Assembly: GCA_003254905.1 (NCBI GenBank)
Contig: QANU01027238.1
Span: 1 to 64,000, forward strand
Direction: 5' to 3'
Length of the DNA: 64,000 nucleotides
Origin: Nissolia schottii
Lineage: Eukaryota; Streptophyta; Magnoliopsida; Fabales; Fabaceae
A program made the position numbers and the translations under genes. Positions 10,101 through 21,442 of this stretch are shown here, one piece after another. The notes under the pieces were generated by a model, which saw only the letters and a list, made by a program, of their open reading frames with translations, was not told the origin of the DNA and ran no database searches. Position 1 is the first letter of the stretch. Every line of letters begins with the position of its first letter.

Positions 10101-13100
10101 TGAGCACCTTTGGACAAATGAAACACCTAATTATACATTGGCTATGTTTGTGCTCTTTCGGCTAAAGATATTTGACCTTGTCATAAATTAATAAATTTTT
10201 ATTGATTCATCTTTTGCATTGAAACTTGAATGTTGAATCTATTGTTTTCTATGGAGGTAGACACAATTCCTCTTGCTGTTATTGCCTATCTATGATTTTA
10301 TTTTATTTTATTTTTGAGCTTAAAATACTGCTCACCACTGATTCCTTTCCCTATTGGTTCTAGCTTTGATCTTAATGCCGTCACTCTAGTCAAGGTTGTT
10401 GCTGATTGTAAATGTTTCCCAGTCAACTCTAGGGCTCATTGCTCATTTTGATTAAGCATAGCATGTACCCAAGAATGTTGACATTAATATTCTTAGGCTT
10501 CTGCTCTGGTGGTAAGAAATGAATAAGTTACAAGTAAGGGCTTTGCATTGTGCATAAGAAATGAATAACGTTTTGTGCATCCATGTAACTTGTCATCTTT
10601 TTCTTTCAATGATAGCTACATAAAATATTATGTATTAAAATTTCACCTTTTCCATGAAACCAATCTGTTAATCTATGCCCTTTATAGTCAAAACAACTGA
10701 AGTGCTGTATACTGTTGCAGTTTTTGATATGAGAATGAATGTCTAGCACAGTGGAAACTCATCTCTAAAAGTTCAGCCAAATTATTTGACAAGGATGTTA
10801 GAGTCTGTAAGTAGAGGTAGAGGAAGACTAAGAAAAATTATGTGAAAGTTCTAGTATGAAAGCATAGATTGAAATCAGAGACTGAAACAGATTTGATATT
10901 TTAAAGATTCTTTTTCTTTTTAAATAAATTACTTTGTATTTATGTTGTTATTTAAACCGTTGATTCTTCACAGAAGGGAAATGGAGATAGTGGGAAAACA
11001 TATCACCAATCAGCAGTCTCACTGTTCGAGTCTCAATGGAGTACCCTTCAGATGGTTGTACTAAGGGAAATCCTGCTCTCTGCAGTTCGTGCTGGAGATC
11101 CGCTTACTGCATGGAGTGCAGCAGCCCGACTTCTTAGATACTACTATCCTTTAATTACTCCTGCTGGTCAAAATGGCCTTGCTAATGCACTTTCAAATTC
11201 AGCGGAGAGGCTGCCACCAGGGACTCGTTGTGCAGATCCTGCTTTACCTTTCATAAGGTGCTTACTTGGTTAAATATTTCATTTCTCACCTTCTACATCG
11301 TGACTATGCCATATGGTGTCATTCTTATTAATGCAAATTCATTTGTACTTTCTTAAAAAGAAGCCAGCATTTATGATCAATTTAAGTTTATTAGTAGCAC
11401 AGACTTATAATTTATAACCACCTTGTTCTAAATATTACCTATCAAAACTTGCAACAACAAAGTCTTTTCATAACCCATATCTACAGTTAATCCAGCAATG
11501 TCTAAGTCTTTCCTGATGTTTTTGCTTATAGTTTTTCTTGGTCTTTGTTACATCCCCTGAATATGTTAGAACAGAAGAGAGAATTGAGGCAAGGAGCCCT
11601 TTAGAAGAAAGGAAAAAAATAAGGAAGATCAAGTCAAAGAGCAAGTCAAGATTTTAGAAAAGGATTAGTTAGGATTGATTAGTTAAGATAAGATTTGATT
11701 GTTAGTTAATTTTAATATTAGGATTCTGTTAGGGGATTTAAAATTAGATCATATCTTTTATCTTGTTAGATAGGGTAGTTAGGAAACAAAGGTTATAAAT
11801 AAAGGAGCTCTTAAGGGGTTTAAGGGAGAAGGAAATCAAGACTAGACCAGGCTAGACACAAGACTCATCTATTGCTATTTCTTGTTATTTTAATATTCAA
11901 GGAGAGTAACCTCTAAGGGTGCTGTCCATCAATAAAATTTCGTTTTATATAATTCCCCTAAGTGTGTTTGATCCCAGTTGTTACAGTCTTTACCTATAAT
12001 AATTTGGGTACCCTCCATTGTATATACTCCCCTTACTGGGGCTTCTATAGACCTTCTCCACACTAGGGTAGTCAGTCGTGTGCTATAGCCCCGCCAGGTT
12101 GTGAGGTAGTGGGTGCCTGCAAAAGGAAGACTGTCGCGGAGCGTTTTGCAGATGTGGCTATCATGGCCGTGAGTTGTGGCCATTTGCAGCTGCAATCGTG
12201 GTCTTGCAGCCCCTTTGTTGTTGGGGCCAAAAGGACCCTGTTTTTTCCTCAATATTTAACCACTGCTAAGATAGTATGGGGGCATAACTGTATTTTTCTC
12301 CTCCATTTTAATCTGGTAGGGTGTTCTTCATCCTTCTTTCCTAACATTTACTCCCTGCCTCCCCAACCTCTTTCTTACTCTTTTTCTTTATACTCTCTAC
12401 TCTGACTTCTGGATGCCACCAACCTGTGTTGACAATTTTCTGATGGTGGTGAACATTTCTGGTGACTCAACCTCAATTTACACGGCGACCGTACTTTCAT
12501 GCAATCTGTGATGGTCTGCTCCTCCTTTTCTGTCCCTATTTCTTTTCTCCATTTCTCCTCCATCTCTTTGTTTTTCTCTTGTATTTTTCTTTTTTTTTTT
12601 TAAATTGTTTTTTTTTATCTTTTCCTCTTTTTTTTAATCTGTTTTCTTAAGTATGAATTATGACTTTTGATTGTTAATGATCAATATAAGTTTGATTGTG
12701 GATCATTTCTTATTATTGAATATTTATGTGTGTTGTCTAAATTGCATTATAATTATTTATATTTTATTTTTTAAATTAGAGGGCATCTTGCTATCTGATA
12801 TCCTGCTATAGTGTTGTTGGGGTAGGCCGCTTTGTGCTGCTATCTGGGATTGACTACTATGCACCGCACATAACCAAACCATTTAAGATGAGATTCTACA
12901 ATTCTTTCCACAATATGTGCCACCCAACTTTCTTTAAAATGCATTCGTTCCTTTCTCTAATGTGTCAACTCATCCAACACAACATTCTCATCTCTACATC
13001 CCTATCAAAACTTTTGCTTTATTTATTTTTCACTGTATCTTTTGCCTCATTAAACACCATATGTGGTTCAATTTATATCAACATATTTTTTGACAAACAT

Positions 13101-16100
13101 TGTCATGTCAAATGGCTACGTTTGAGAGCTAAACACAGGTCAAGTTGCTATCTTAATGAAAGCATCCTGCAGTCTGTACACTACCTACATTTAAACTAAA
13201 TCTGTTTTCCATCACAGTAGAAAACAGTATATCACCATACGAACAATTTCTTCTCCTTTTGTTTGCTGAGTCATCAGAGGAAATGGATTTTTCCCTGTGG
13301 GAATTCAAAATCATCTTTCTCTTGCTTTTTCATATGCTGTTGTCATCATCAATTACATAAATTTTGGAGAACTGACACAGAGCAATTTGATCACTAATTG
13401 CTTTCATTTCAGGTTGCACTTTTTTCCTCTCCACCCAATGCAAATGGACATTGTAAAGCGCAATCCTGCTAGAGAAGATTGGTGGGCAGGTTCTGCTCCT
13501 TCAGGCCCTTTCATTTATACACCATTCAGTAAAGGAGAGCCAAATAATGTCAAGAAGCAAGAGCTTATTTGGGTTGTTGGAGAGCCTGTTCAGGTCTTAG
13601 TAGAATTGGCAAACCCTTGTGGCTTTGATTTAAGGGTTGATAGCATATATCTATCTGTGCATTCAGGAAATTTTGATGCTTTCCCTATGAGTGTAAGCCT
13701 TTTACCCAATTCATCGAAAGTGATCACCTTATCAGGCATTCCGACATCAGTGGGGCCAGTTACAATTCCTGGGTGCATTGTTCACTGTTTTGGTGTTATT
13801 ACTGAACACCTGTTTAGAGAGGTTGACAATCTGCTTCTTGGGGCCACACAAGGGCTTGTCCTTTCTGACCCTTTTCGAAGCTGTGGATCACCAAAGTTGA
13901 AGAACGTATCTGTTCCAAGTATTTCTGTAGTACCTCCACTTCCGTTGCTGCTATCACGTGTTGTTGGAGGTGATGGTGCCATCATTTTGTATGAAGGTGA
14001 AATTCGTGATATATGGATAAGTCTGGCTAATGCAGGCACAGTTCCAATTGAACAGGCACATATTTCACTGTCACGGAAAAATCAAGATTCTGTAATTTCA
14101 TATTCAAGTGAGACTTTAAAATCTTGCCTCCCTCTAAAGCCTGGTGCAGAAGTGACATTTCCGGTGACCTTGAGAGCCTGGCAGGTGGGAGTGTTGGATG
14201 CTGATACTGGTGTGGGGAAGACTGTATCTGGAAGCAATATGAGGCATTTCAAAGATGGAAGCTGCCCATCATTATTGATCCACTATGCTGGTACTGTCTA
14301 AAATCACAATCATTGATGTTTCATGCTTTCTTCTTGTTGAATTTATTTGTAGCCACACTTCTGGTGTTCTGCTCATGCCTTTTTAGGTGCATTTCTTTGT
14401 CAGCTGCAGAGATAGGCAATATTGGCTACAGTTTTCTAGGTTTATGTTGCTCTCCCAAGGGAATGTCTTAAGTCTTATCCTATTTCTTTGTGCTTTGCTC
14501 TTCATTACTTGTTTGTCTTTAAGGAAAAAACCAGTTCAATTTGCAGTGATTGAATCGGAACACATTCAGATTTGTTGAAATTTGTAGGAAGGTAAAAGAA
14601 GGAAGAGTGTAGTAAGAGTTATCTTAGATTCAATAGGCTCAATACATTAATACTCAATACTTAGGTACCCATCAGCACTATATATGGTGAAATACAGAAT
14701 AAATGCATGACTAGTTTCAAAGACTCACTAGTTAATTCTAGTCTATTTCCTAAGACTAATTATGCTTCTAATGCAACACACTAATCATAGATGGATAAAT
14801 ACATTCAACCACATGTTTTATTCTCAACCACTCACCCCCAAACAAAAAAAGGTAAAATTTACTAAACTTCAAGCTTGTTAAAGGATCGTAACAATCAAAG
14901 AAAATAAATAAATAGACTCTATAAAATATAGGTGGTTGGAAGTTGATGAGGTAGAATAGTGGTTGGAAGAATAGCCGTTAGTTGTTGTTGGTGGATAGCT
15001 CGCAGGAGACACAATCACTGGAAAAAACACAGTGGTGGAGTGGAGCATGTAGACACGCAGTTGTTGCACGAAATGGACTTTTGGAACCATTGCAATAAGG
15101 CACAGTGGAGGAATCGTCGAAAGAATGGGATGCAAGGCAGTGAGTAACTTGCTGAATATGGAACAAACTGGTTATTGAAGAATTGAATGGCCTAACTCAA
15201 CCCGAAAAGCCAGCTTAGGGGGGAGAGTTGCATTGATCTTAAAAATGTTATCTAGGTCTTATCTCTAAGTAATGTGAGATTCTAACACCACCCTTGTGCC
15301 TAGGAATGATCATTTTGAAGTGTGGACTTTGTAGGAATGAACAATTGGTTAAGCACAGTGGTAAGAATGGGAATGAATCACCGAAGCCTGCTTAAAGTCT
15401 CCCCCACACTGGCTGAAAATTGTAGTGGAAAGCAAAGGTGGCGGCATGTCCAAGAACAGGCCAAAAATGCTCTAGAAAACAGTCGGTGAAGTGGTGTCCA
15501 ATGGATAGGTTGGATGCACCACCACACATTGGAAATAGAAAGTTGCATGGCAGGATGCACAGACAATGGAGTTGGCATGTGAAAGCGCATTGGCTGGCGG
15601 ACAGCGACACGACTTAGGGTTTACGATGTGGACATTGAGGCGCTTCAGAAGCAAACAGTGGTGGTCTGAGGTTGTTTTTGAGCTACTAAAATAAGGGACG
15701 GTTTGCAAGAAAGAACTTAGGGACAAAATTGAGGACCAAAGTAGAATGGAGATAAATTAGAATTGATGTCCCTTTTAAGATTAGGAACTTGGAAGCGGAG
15801 GAGTGGCGAGATAAGTCACGGAGGATGGTTCCACTCTCATTACATGTTGAATTTGTTGGTAGGAAGGTAAAAGGAGGAGTGTAGCAAAAGTTAACTTATA
15901 TTCAATAGGTTCAGTACACTAATACTACCCATCAACACTATATATAGTGCAATAGGGAATAAATGCATGCCTAATTTCAAGACTTTAATTAATGCTAGTT
16001 GTTGAGAATTGTGGCTCATTTTCTAGGTTTGGGGGTTTTTGGGTATTTCATAGGGTTTTGGTTGCTACCATATAAATAGTTACTTCTGGAAATTGTAACC

Positions 16101-19100
16101 TAGGACTGAAAAGAGGAATCTTGTATCTTATTGTTTCTGCATCCAAAACTGATTCAATAAGAAGGAACTGTAGCTGCTCTACAATCGCAGACGTAGCAAA
16201 TTTGGGTGAATTGTGTGAACAAATTTCTGTGTCGTTTTGCGTTTCTTTCGTTGTTTGCTCTGAATTCATTGTTTAATTTATCACCAACAATTGGTATCAG
16301 ATGGAGTCCAATTCCGTAGGGCCGAAATTAGACATGACGCGGTTCAATCGGATCGGCAATTTCGGATTGTGGCAGGTACGAATCAAGGATCTGTTGGTGC
16401 AACAAGGATTACAGAAGGCGTTGCGCGACGAGAAACCGTTGGATGTGACCGCTTCAGACTGGGCGGAGATGTAAGCGAAGACTGCGGGATTGATAAGACT
16501 TTGCGTCACCGATGACGTGATGAATCACATGCTGGACCTGACGACTCCAAAGGAGGTTTGGGAGAAATTGGAGAAACAATACATGTCCAAGACGCTGATG
16601 AGTAAGGGTATGGACAACGGCGTTTTTACAGCTTGAAGATGCAGGGGGGCGATCTATAGGCTCACGTAACGGCATTCAATAATAACTTCGCCGAACTGTC
16701 GAGACTCAATGTGAAGGTCGACGCCGATGCACAGGCGATTGTTCTGCTGTGCTCCTTGTCGAGTTCCTACGATCACTTGGTGATCACTCTCACTTACGAT
16801 AAGGATTCTGTCACGCTGGATTCTATTTCATCTAAACTTCTACAATACGCACAATGTCGCAATGACGCAAAGGACGGTGGAAGTAGTCTGGGTGAAGGTC
16901 TGTTTGTGAAAGGGGCTGTAGAATGTGGCGGAGGCAAAGGTAAGGCAGCAATTTTTGGGAAAAAGAAGCGGTTCAAGTCGAAGGACAGGTCGACATCGGA
17001 GTTTTACTGTTGCAAACAGGTTGGTAATTGGAAGAAGGACCTCCTAACAGAGGTGGTGGCAGTAATTCAGCAAATGTGGTTTAGTCTGATGGTTCTTGCA
17101 GTGCCGATGATTTGCTTTGCTTTTCATCCGCAAAGTGCACCAAGGCTTTGCTGTTGGGGCACAGTTGTGGGTGATGCCGCATCAGTTGAAACTAATGATG
17201 CAACCAAACTGTGGCATATGCGCTTGGGTCATATCGGTGAAAAAGGTATGATGGAACTGCATAAGAGGAACTTTTTGGAGGGAGTACGCAGCTGCACAAT
17301 TGGATTGTGCAAATATTGTATTCTTGGGAAACAATGTAGGGTGAGTTTCAAGACCAGCAGGCATAAAACAAAGGGAATCCTAGACTATGTTCATTTTGAT
17401 GTTTTGGGGCCAATGAAAGTGCCCTCCGTTGGGGGTTCCAGGTATTATGTGACAGTCATTGATGATTTTAGTGGCAAGGTGTGTGTTTATTTTTTGAAAT
17501 ATAAATCTAAGGTTTTTGCCAAGTTCCAGCTACGGAAAGCTGATGTAGAAAACCAAACAGGGCGAAAAATAAAGTATTTGCGGTCTGATAATGGAACAGA
17601 GTACATTGACCGGAAATTCATGAAGTCCTGTGTAGAGAATGGGATTCAGAGGCACTTTTCTATGAGGAAGACGCCACAATAGAATAGCTTAGCAAAAAGA
17701 ATGAACAGGTCTCTGACACAGAAGGCAAGGTGTCTTCGTTTGATTGCTGGTCTTTCAAAATGAAGGCAAGGTTGTAGAAGAGTTGTGGACAGGTAATCCT
17801 ATTAATCTCAATCATTTGAGGATTTTTAGTTGCCCTGCATATGCACATATTTCTAGTGAGGATAGATCAAAATTTGATCCCAATTCACAAGAATGTGTCT
17901 TTATTGGATATCATAAAGGTGTGAAGGGGTTCTCCTGTGAAAGGAAAGATTGTGGTCAGCAGGTATGTTGTGTTTGATGAACAGTCCATGCTGAACAAGC
18001 TACGGATGTTAGTTATGCCCACCAGCAACAGATATTGGAGATTCCAAAAGAGGGACAAGATTCAGGTGGAGCTTGATGGGCCATCTGTGAGTCCTAGTCC
18101 GCTTTTAGAACAACCACCGCAAGATGAACTAGGCACTAGTGCACACAGGGTGCCCGATTCAGGTGGAGTGCACGAGTACAATCTTGTTCGTGACAGGGAG
18201 CGGCGTCATATTACACCTCCAACCAAGTATGGGTTTGAGGTTTTGGCTGCTTATGCCCTTCTTACTAGTGCAGGGGATCCTTCCACTTTTCGTGAGGCAA
18301 TGTCGAGCTCGAAAAAGGATAAATGGATGGGTGCTATGGTAAAGGAGATGGAGTCACTAAAGAAGAATGAGACATGGGATGTCGTTCAGCTACCACCGGG
18401 AAAGAAGGCCATTGGTCACAAGTGGGTCTACAAGAAGAAGCTAGCAGTAGCAGAAAAAGAATGGAAAAGTTCAAGGCTCTACTTGTAGCAAAGGGGTACT
18501 CACAACAGAAGGGGATTGATTATGATGAGATCTTTAGTCCAGTGGTGAGGCACACTTCTATCTGGGCAGTATTGGCTTTGGTAGCCAGTAGAGATATGCA
18601 CTTGGAGCAGATGGATGTCAAGACAGCTTTCCTCCATCGGAATTTAGATGAACAGAATTATATGGAGCAGCCAAAGGGACTTGTTTGCAAGCTGAAAAGG
18701 TCCTTGTATGGTTTGAAGCAATCGCTGAGGCAATGGTACAAGCGGTTTGACTCCTACATGCTGAAGATTGGGTATAAAAGATGTGAGTAAGCACTCCACT
18801 AGCCAATCATTTGAAGTTGTCTTTGGAACAATGTCCAAAGATTGAGGCAGATTTGGAAGGTATGTCTAAAATTCCTTATGCTAGTGCTGTTGGCTGTTTG
18901 ATGTATGCTATGATTTGTATAAGACCGGATTTGGCACATGCTGTTAGTCAAGTGTGCAAGTTCATGTCCAAGCCGGTAAAGCAGCATTGGGAGGCAGTCA
19001 AGTGGATCTTGAGATACTTGAAGGGTACAATGGATAAAGGTATCATGTTCAGTGGAACACATGTTCCAACAAGTGTGGGTATGTGGATTCTGACTATGCA

Positions 19101-21442
19101 TCTGGATAACAGAAGGTCTACTACAGGGTATGTCTTTACACTTGCAGGTGGACCAATTTGCTGCAAGTCGTCAGTTCAGCCTCTAGTGGCGATGTCTACA
19201 ACTAAGGCGGAGTACATGGCAGTAGTTGAAGCTGCAAAGGAAGCATTATGGGTTAAGGGCTAGTTAAGGAGTTGGGTGTTGGGCAAGGTGGAGTTCAACA
19301 CTTTTGTGATAGTCAAGGGGCTATCTACTTGGCACATAACCAAGAGTATCATGCTAGAACCAAGCACATTGAGGTGAGGTTCCACAAGATCAGGGAGTTG
19401 GTGGTGTCCAAGCAGGTAATACTCAAGAAGGTTCACTCTTTAGAGAATGCAAATGATATATTGACCAAGTCAGTCACCAGTGACAAGTTCAAGCATTGAT
19501 TGGATTTGTTGCACATTACTCAGTGCTGAAGAGCGAAGTCCCAAACCCTAGGATCGGAGCAAGAACACTTCACTAGGGCTTGAGAATTCGACAAGGTGGA
19601 GATTGTTGAGAATTGTGGCTCATTTTCTAGGTTTGGGGTTTTTCGGGGTATTTCATAGGGTTTGGTTGCTACCCTATAAATAGTTATTTCTGGAAATTGT
19701 AACCTAGGACTGAAAAGAGGAACCTTATATCTTATTGTTTCTGCATCCAAAACCGATTCAATAAGAAGGAACTGTAGCTGTTCTACAGTCGCAGACGTAG
19801 CCAATTTGGGTGAACTGCGTGAACAAATTTCTGTGTCGTTTTGCGTTTCTTTCGTTGTTTGCTTTGAATTCATTGTTTAATCTATCACCAACACTAGTTT
19901 ATTTCCTATGACTCTTATGCTTCTAATGCAAACACACTAACCATAGATGGCTAAATACATTCAACCACATGTTTTATTCTCAACAAGATTAAAACTTGTG
20001 CTGGTGGATTCCAGCATTTTAATCATGGTGATGTTTCATTATGCTGCTCCCAGCTCGTGGCACATTGGCATTCTTTATGTGAAAATACATGCATTCTGAC
20101 AAGTTTCCTCCTGTGCTGCTGAGGACCATTAGCTTGAGCTGCTTTTATATGTGGGACTAATGCTTTTTTGCATGTTATTTTAGGACCACTGACAACCACC
20201 GGAGATCCTCCGACAGATGGATCCACTGTGCCCCCCGGTAGACGCCTCGTTGTTCCCCTGCAAATTTGTGTTATGCAGGGTTTGTCTTTTGTAAAGGCTC
20301 AGCTGCTTTCAATGGAATTTCCTGCTCATGTTGGTGAAAATCTGCCTGTGGTGGATGATATAAATAATAAGTCCTCTGAAGGACATGTTGACACTCCGAC
20401 AAAAATGGACAGATTGGTGAAGATAGACCCTTTCAGAGGAAGTTGGGGACTGAGATTTCTTGAACTTGAATTGTCTAATCCGACTGATGTTGCATTTGAA
20501 ATCAATGTCTCTGTCAAACTGGACAACTCTAGCAGTGAGGATAACCATATTGCTGATCAGGTTGCTGCCGAATATGGCTATCCCAAGACAAGAATTGATA
20601 GAGATTGCTCAGCAAGGGTTCTAGTACCTCTTGAGCATTTTAAATTACCTGTTCTTGATGATTCCTTTTTTATGAATCACACTCAGGCAGATGGGAGAAA
20701 TGCATCCTTCTCCGAAAAGAACACCAAAGCCGAACTCAATGCTTGTATCAAGAACCTTATCTCCAGGATTAAGGTTCAATGGCATTCGGGACGCAATAGC
20801 TCTGGAGAGTTAAATATCAAGGATGCTATCCAGGCAGCTCTGCAGACATCGATCATGGACGTCCTGCTGCCAGATCCACTGACATTCGGATTCAGGCTTG
20901 CTAGAGATGATTTTGAATCAGAAAAACCTGATCCTGATGAAGAATCCTGTACTGTTGAATCTCCTGCTTCCAAAGGTTCTGTGCTTGCTCATGAAATGAC
21001 GCCAATGGAGGTTCTGGTTCGCAATAACACGAAGGATATGATCAAAATGAGTCTTAATATTACATGCAGAGATGTAGCTGGGGAAAATTGTGTAGATGGT
21101 ACCAAGGCAACTGTTCTATGGACTGGTAATGTCTATAGTCTTTTTCTGTTCTGCAATTGTTATGCATTCATATCAGTTGTTAAATTTTCAATTGTCTTTG
21201 CCTTGATCAATCTTTTTTCAGGTGTTCTGAGTGATATCACTATGGAAATTCCACCCCTCCAACAAATTAAACATTCTTTCTCCCTACATTTTCTTGTCCC
21301 GGGAGAGTACACGCTTGTCGCTGCGGCAGTGATCGATGATGCAAATGACATCCTACGGGCTCGTGCAAAGACCACTTCAGCTGCCGAGCCAATTTTCTGT
21401 CGTGGACCACCGTATCACGTTCGTGTTCTTGGGACTGCTTGA
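7133..21442 (+). CDS. TRS120: TRS120, TRAPPII complex subunit (TRAPPC9 family), ten exons
   Basis: Plant TRS120/VAN4, homologue of yeast Trs120 and animal TRAPPC9. It is a large subunit specific to TRAPPII, the tethering complex and Rab activator acting at the trans-Golgi/early endosome, needed for cell-plate formation and polarised traffic. Exons: 7133-7543, 8054-8260, 8399-8581, 9052-9155, 9340-9399, 9788-10076, 10974-11257, 13413-14290, 20184-21125, 21222-21442. They total 3579 nt (1192 codons plus TGA) with every junction in phase and GT-AG borders. The start MEPEVSIEGSSM matches the family N-terminus. Residues about 138-510 are helical, TPR-like (YWYAGALEG-type and LAKEVVELL helices). 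The C-terminal half is rich in beta-sandwich Ig-like segments (WVVGEPVQVLVELANPCGF; DIWISLANAGTVPIEQAH), ending YHVRVLGTA. Length agrees with the Arabidopsis protein (about 1190 aa). It appears intact despite 5.9 kb of intron 8 being mostly transposon. Confidence 0.97.
9229..9284 (+). repeat. Tandem duplication (26 bp x2) in TRS120 intron 4
   Basis: CATATTACTTGTATTTATTT followed by AGACCT occurs twice head to tail. It is a small local duplication in a non-coding intron with no evident function. Confidence 0.8.
11258..13412 (+). other. TRS120 intron 7, enlarged by repeats
   Basis: The donor is ATAAG|GTGCTT and the acceptor TTTCATTTCAG|GTTGCA; the codon AG|G is split. Besides the solo LTR at 11546-11985, the stretch 12000-12880 is GC-richer than a typical intron. 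It holds paired motifs GTGCTATAGCCCCGCC (near 12080) and CTGCTATAGTG (near 12804) and long pyrimidine runs (12540-12640), suggesting a second decayed element whose ends I cannot fix. The remainder shows nothing specific. Confidence 0.75.
11546..11985 (+). mobile_element. 440 bp solo LTR in TRS120 intron 7
   Basis: It begins TGTTACATCCCC at 11546 and ends CAGTTGTTACA at 11985, flanked on both sides by the perfect 5 bp target duplication GTCTT (11541-11545 and 11986-11990). It contains a TATA-like TATAAATA at 11794 and a polyadenylation-like AATAAA at 11931, so it reads in the same direction as the host gene. No internal region is present: a solo LTR left by recombination between the two LTRs of an LTR retrotransposon. 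The superfamily cannot be told from the LTR alone. Confidence 0.88.
14573..14830 (+). repeat. 5' LTR of the small non-autonomous element
   Basis: About 258 bp, starting TGTTGAAATTTG and ending near TTCTCAACCA. A TATATA motif lies near 14679. It pairs with the interrupted 3' LTR (15845-15999 plus 19899-19985), sharing TAAATACATTCAACCACATG among other blocks. Confidence 0.85.
16000..16289 (+). repeat. 5' LTR of the copia element
   Basis: 290 bp, TG...CA ends, TATA-like TATAAATAG at 16071. Followed two bases later by the tRNA primer-binding site. Confidence 0.95.
19604..19893 (+). repeat. 3' LTR of the copia element
   Basis: 290 bp, preceded directly by the polypurine tract AAGGTGGAGAT and followed by the CTAGT target duplication. 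Same length as its partner and about 96 percent alike by eye. Confidence 0.95.

Larger units (their letters stand above)
16000..19893 (+). mobile_element. Ty1/copia retrotransposon inserted in the 3' LTR of the small element
   Basis: A 3894 bp element with 290 bp LTRs at 16000-16289 and 19604-19893 (TGTTGAGAATTG...TATCACCAACA), flanked by the perfect duplication CTAGT (15995-15999, 19894-19898). The primer-binding site TGGTATCAGATGG (initiator-tRNA-Met type) starts at 16292. The polypurine tract AAGGTGGAGAT ends at 19603. Domain order is copia-type: gag, pre-integrase (WHMRLGHIGEKGMMELHKR, about 17211), integrase core (GILDYVHFDVLGPMK; LRSDNGTEY), reverse transcriptase (QMDVKTAFLH; LVCKLKRSLYGLKQ), RNase H (AVEAAKEALW-like, 19200s). 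It is broken, with several breaks. LTRs differ at roughly 12 of 290 sites by eye, so it is fairly young, of the order of a few million years at usual plant rates. Confidence 0.95.
14573..19985 (+). mobile_element. Small non-autonomous LTR retrotransposon (TRIM/LARD-like), interrupted by a copia element
   Basis: Two LTR-like direct repeats, TGTTGAA...CTCAACA, lie at 14573-14830 and at 15845-15999 continued at 19899-19985. The outer ends are flanked by the perfect duplication AGATT (14568-14572 and 19986-19990). The internal region is only about 1 kb (14831-15844) and has no recognisable gag or pol. It contains the stretch CTAACTCAACCCGAAAAGCC near 15191, of a kind I recall from plant LTR elements. 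Removing the inner insertion leaves an element of about 1.5 kb. The LTRs differ at roughly a tenth of sites by eye plus several indels, making it older than the copia insert. Fossil; mobilisation would always have needed proteins from elsewhere. Confidence 0.85.
14291..20183 (+). other. TRS120 intron 8, 5.9 kb, containing nested retrotransposons
   Basis: The donor is TATGCTG|GTACTG and the acceptor ATTTTAG|GACCAC; they split one glycine codon (G|GA). About 5.4 kb of the intron (14573-19985) is an LTR element with a second element inside it. The host-derived remainder is about 480 bp, near the size of the other introns, so the pre-insertion intron can be inferred. Confidence 0.93.

Noticed and set aside
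13297-13412. Open frame upstream of TRS120 exon 8 as part of the protein
   Set aside because: It reads through a good acceptor (TTTCATTTCAG at 13402-13412). The preceding exon's split codon fits only a start at 13413, and upstream residues do not look like TRS120.
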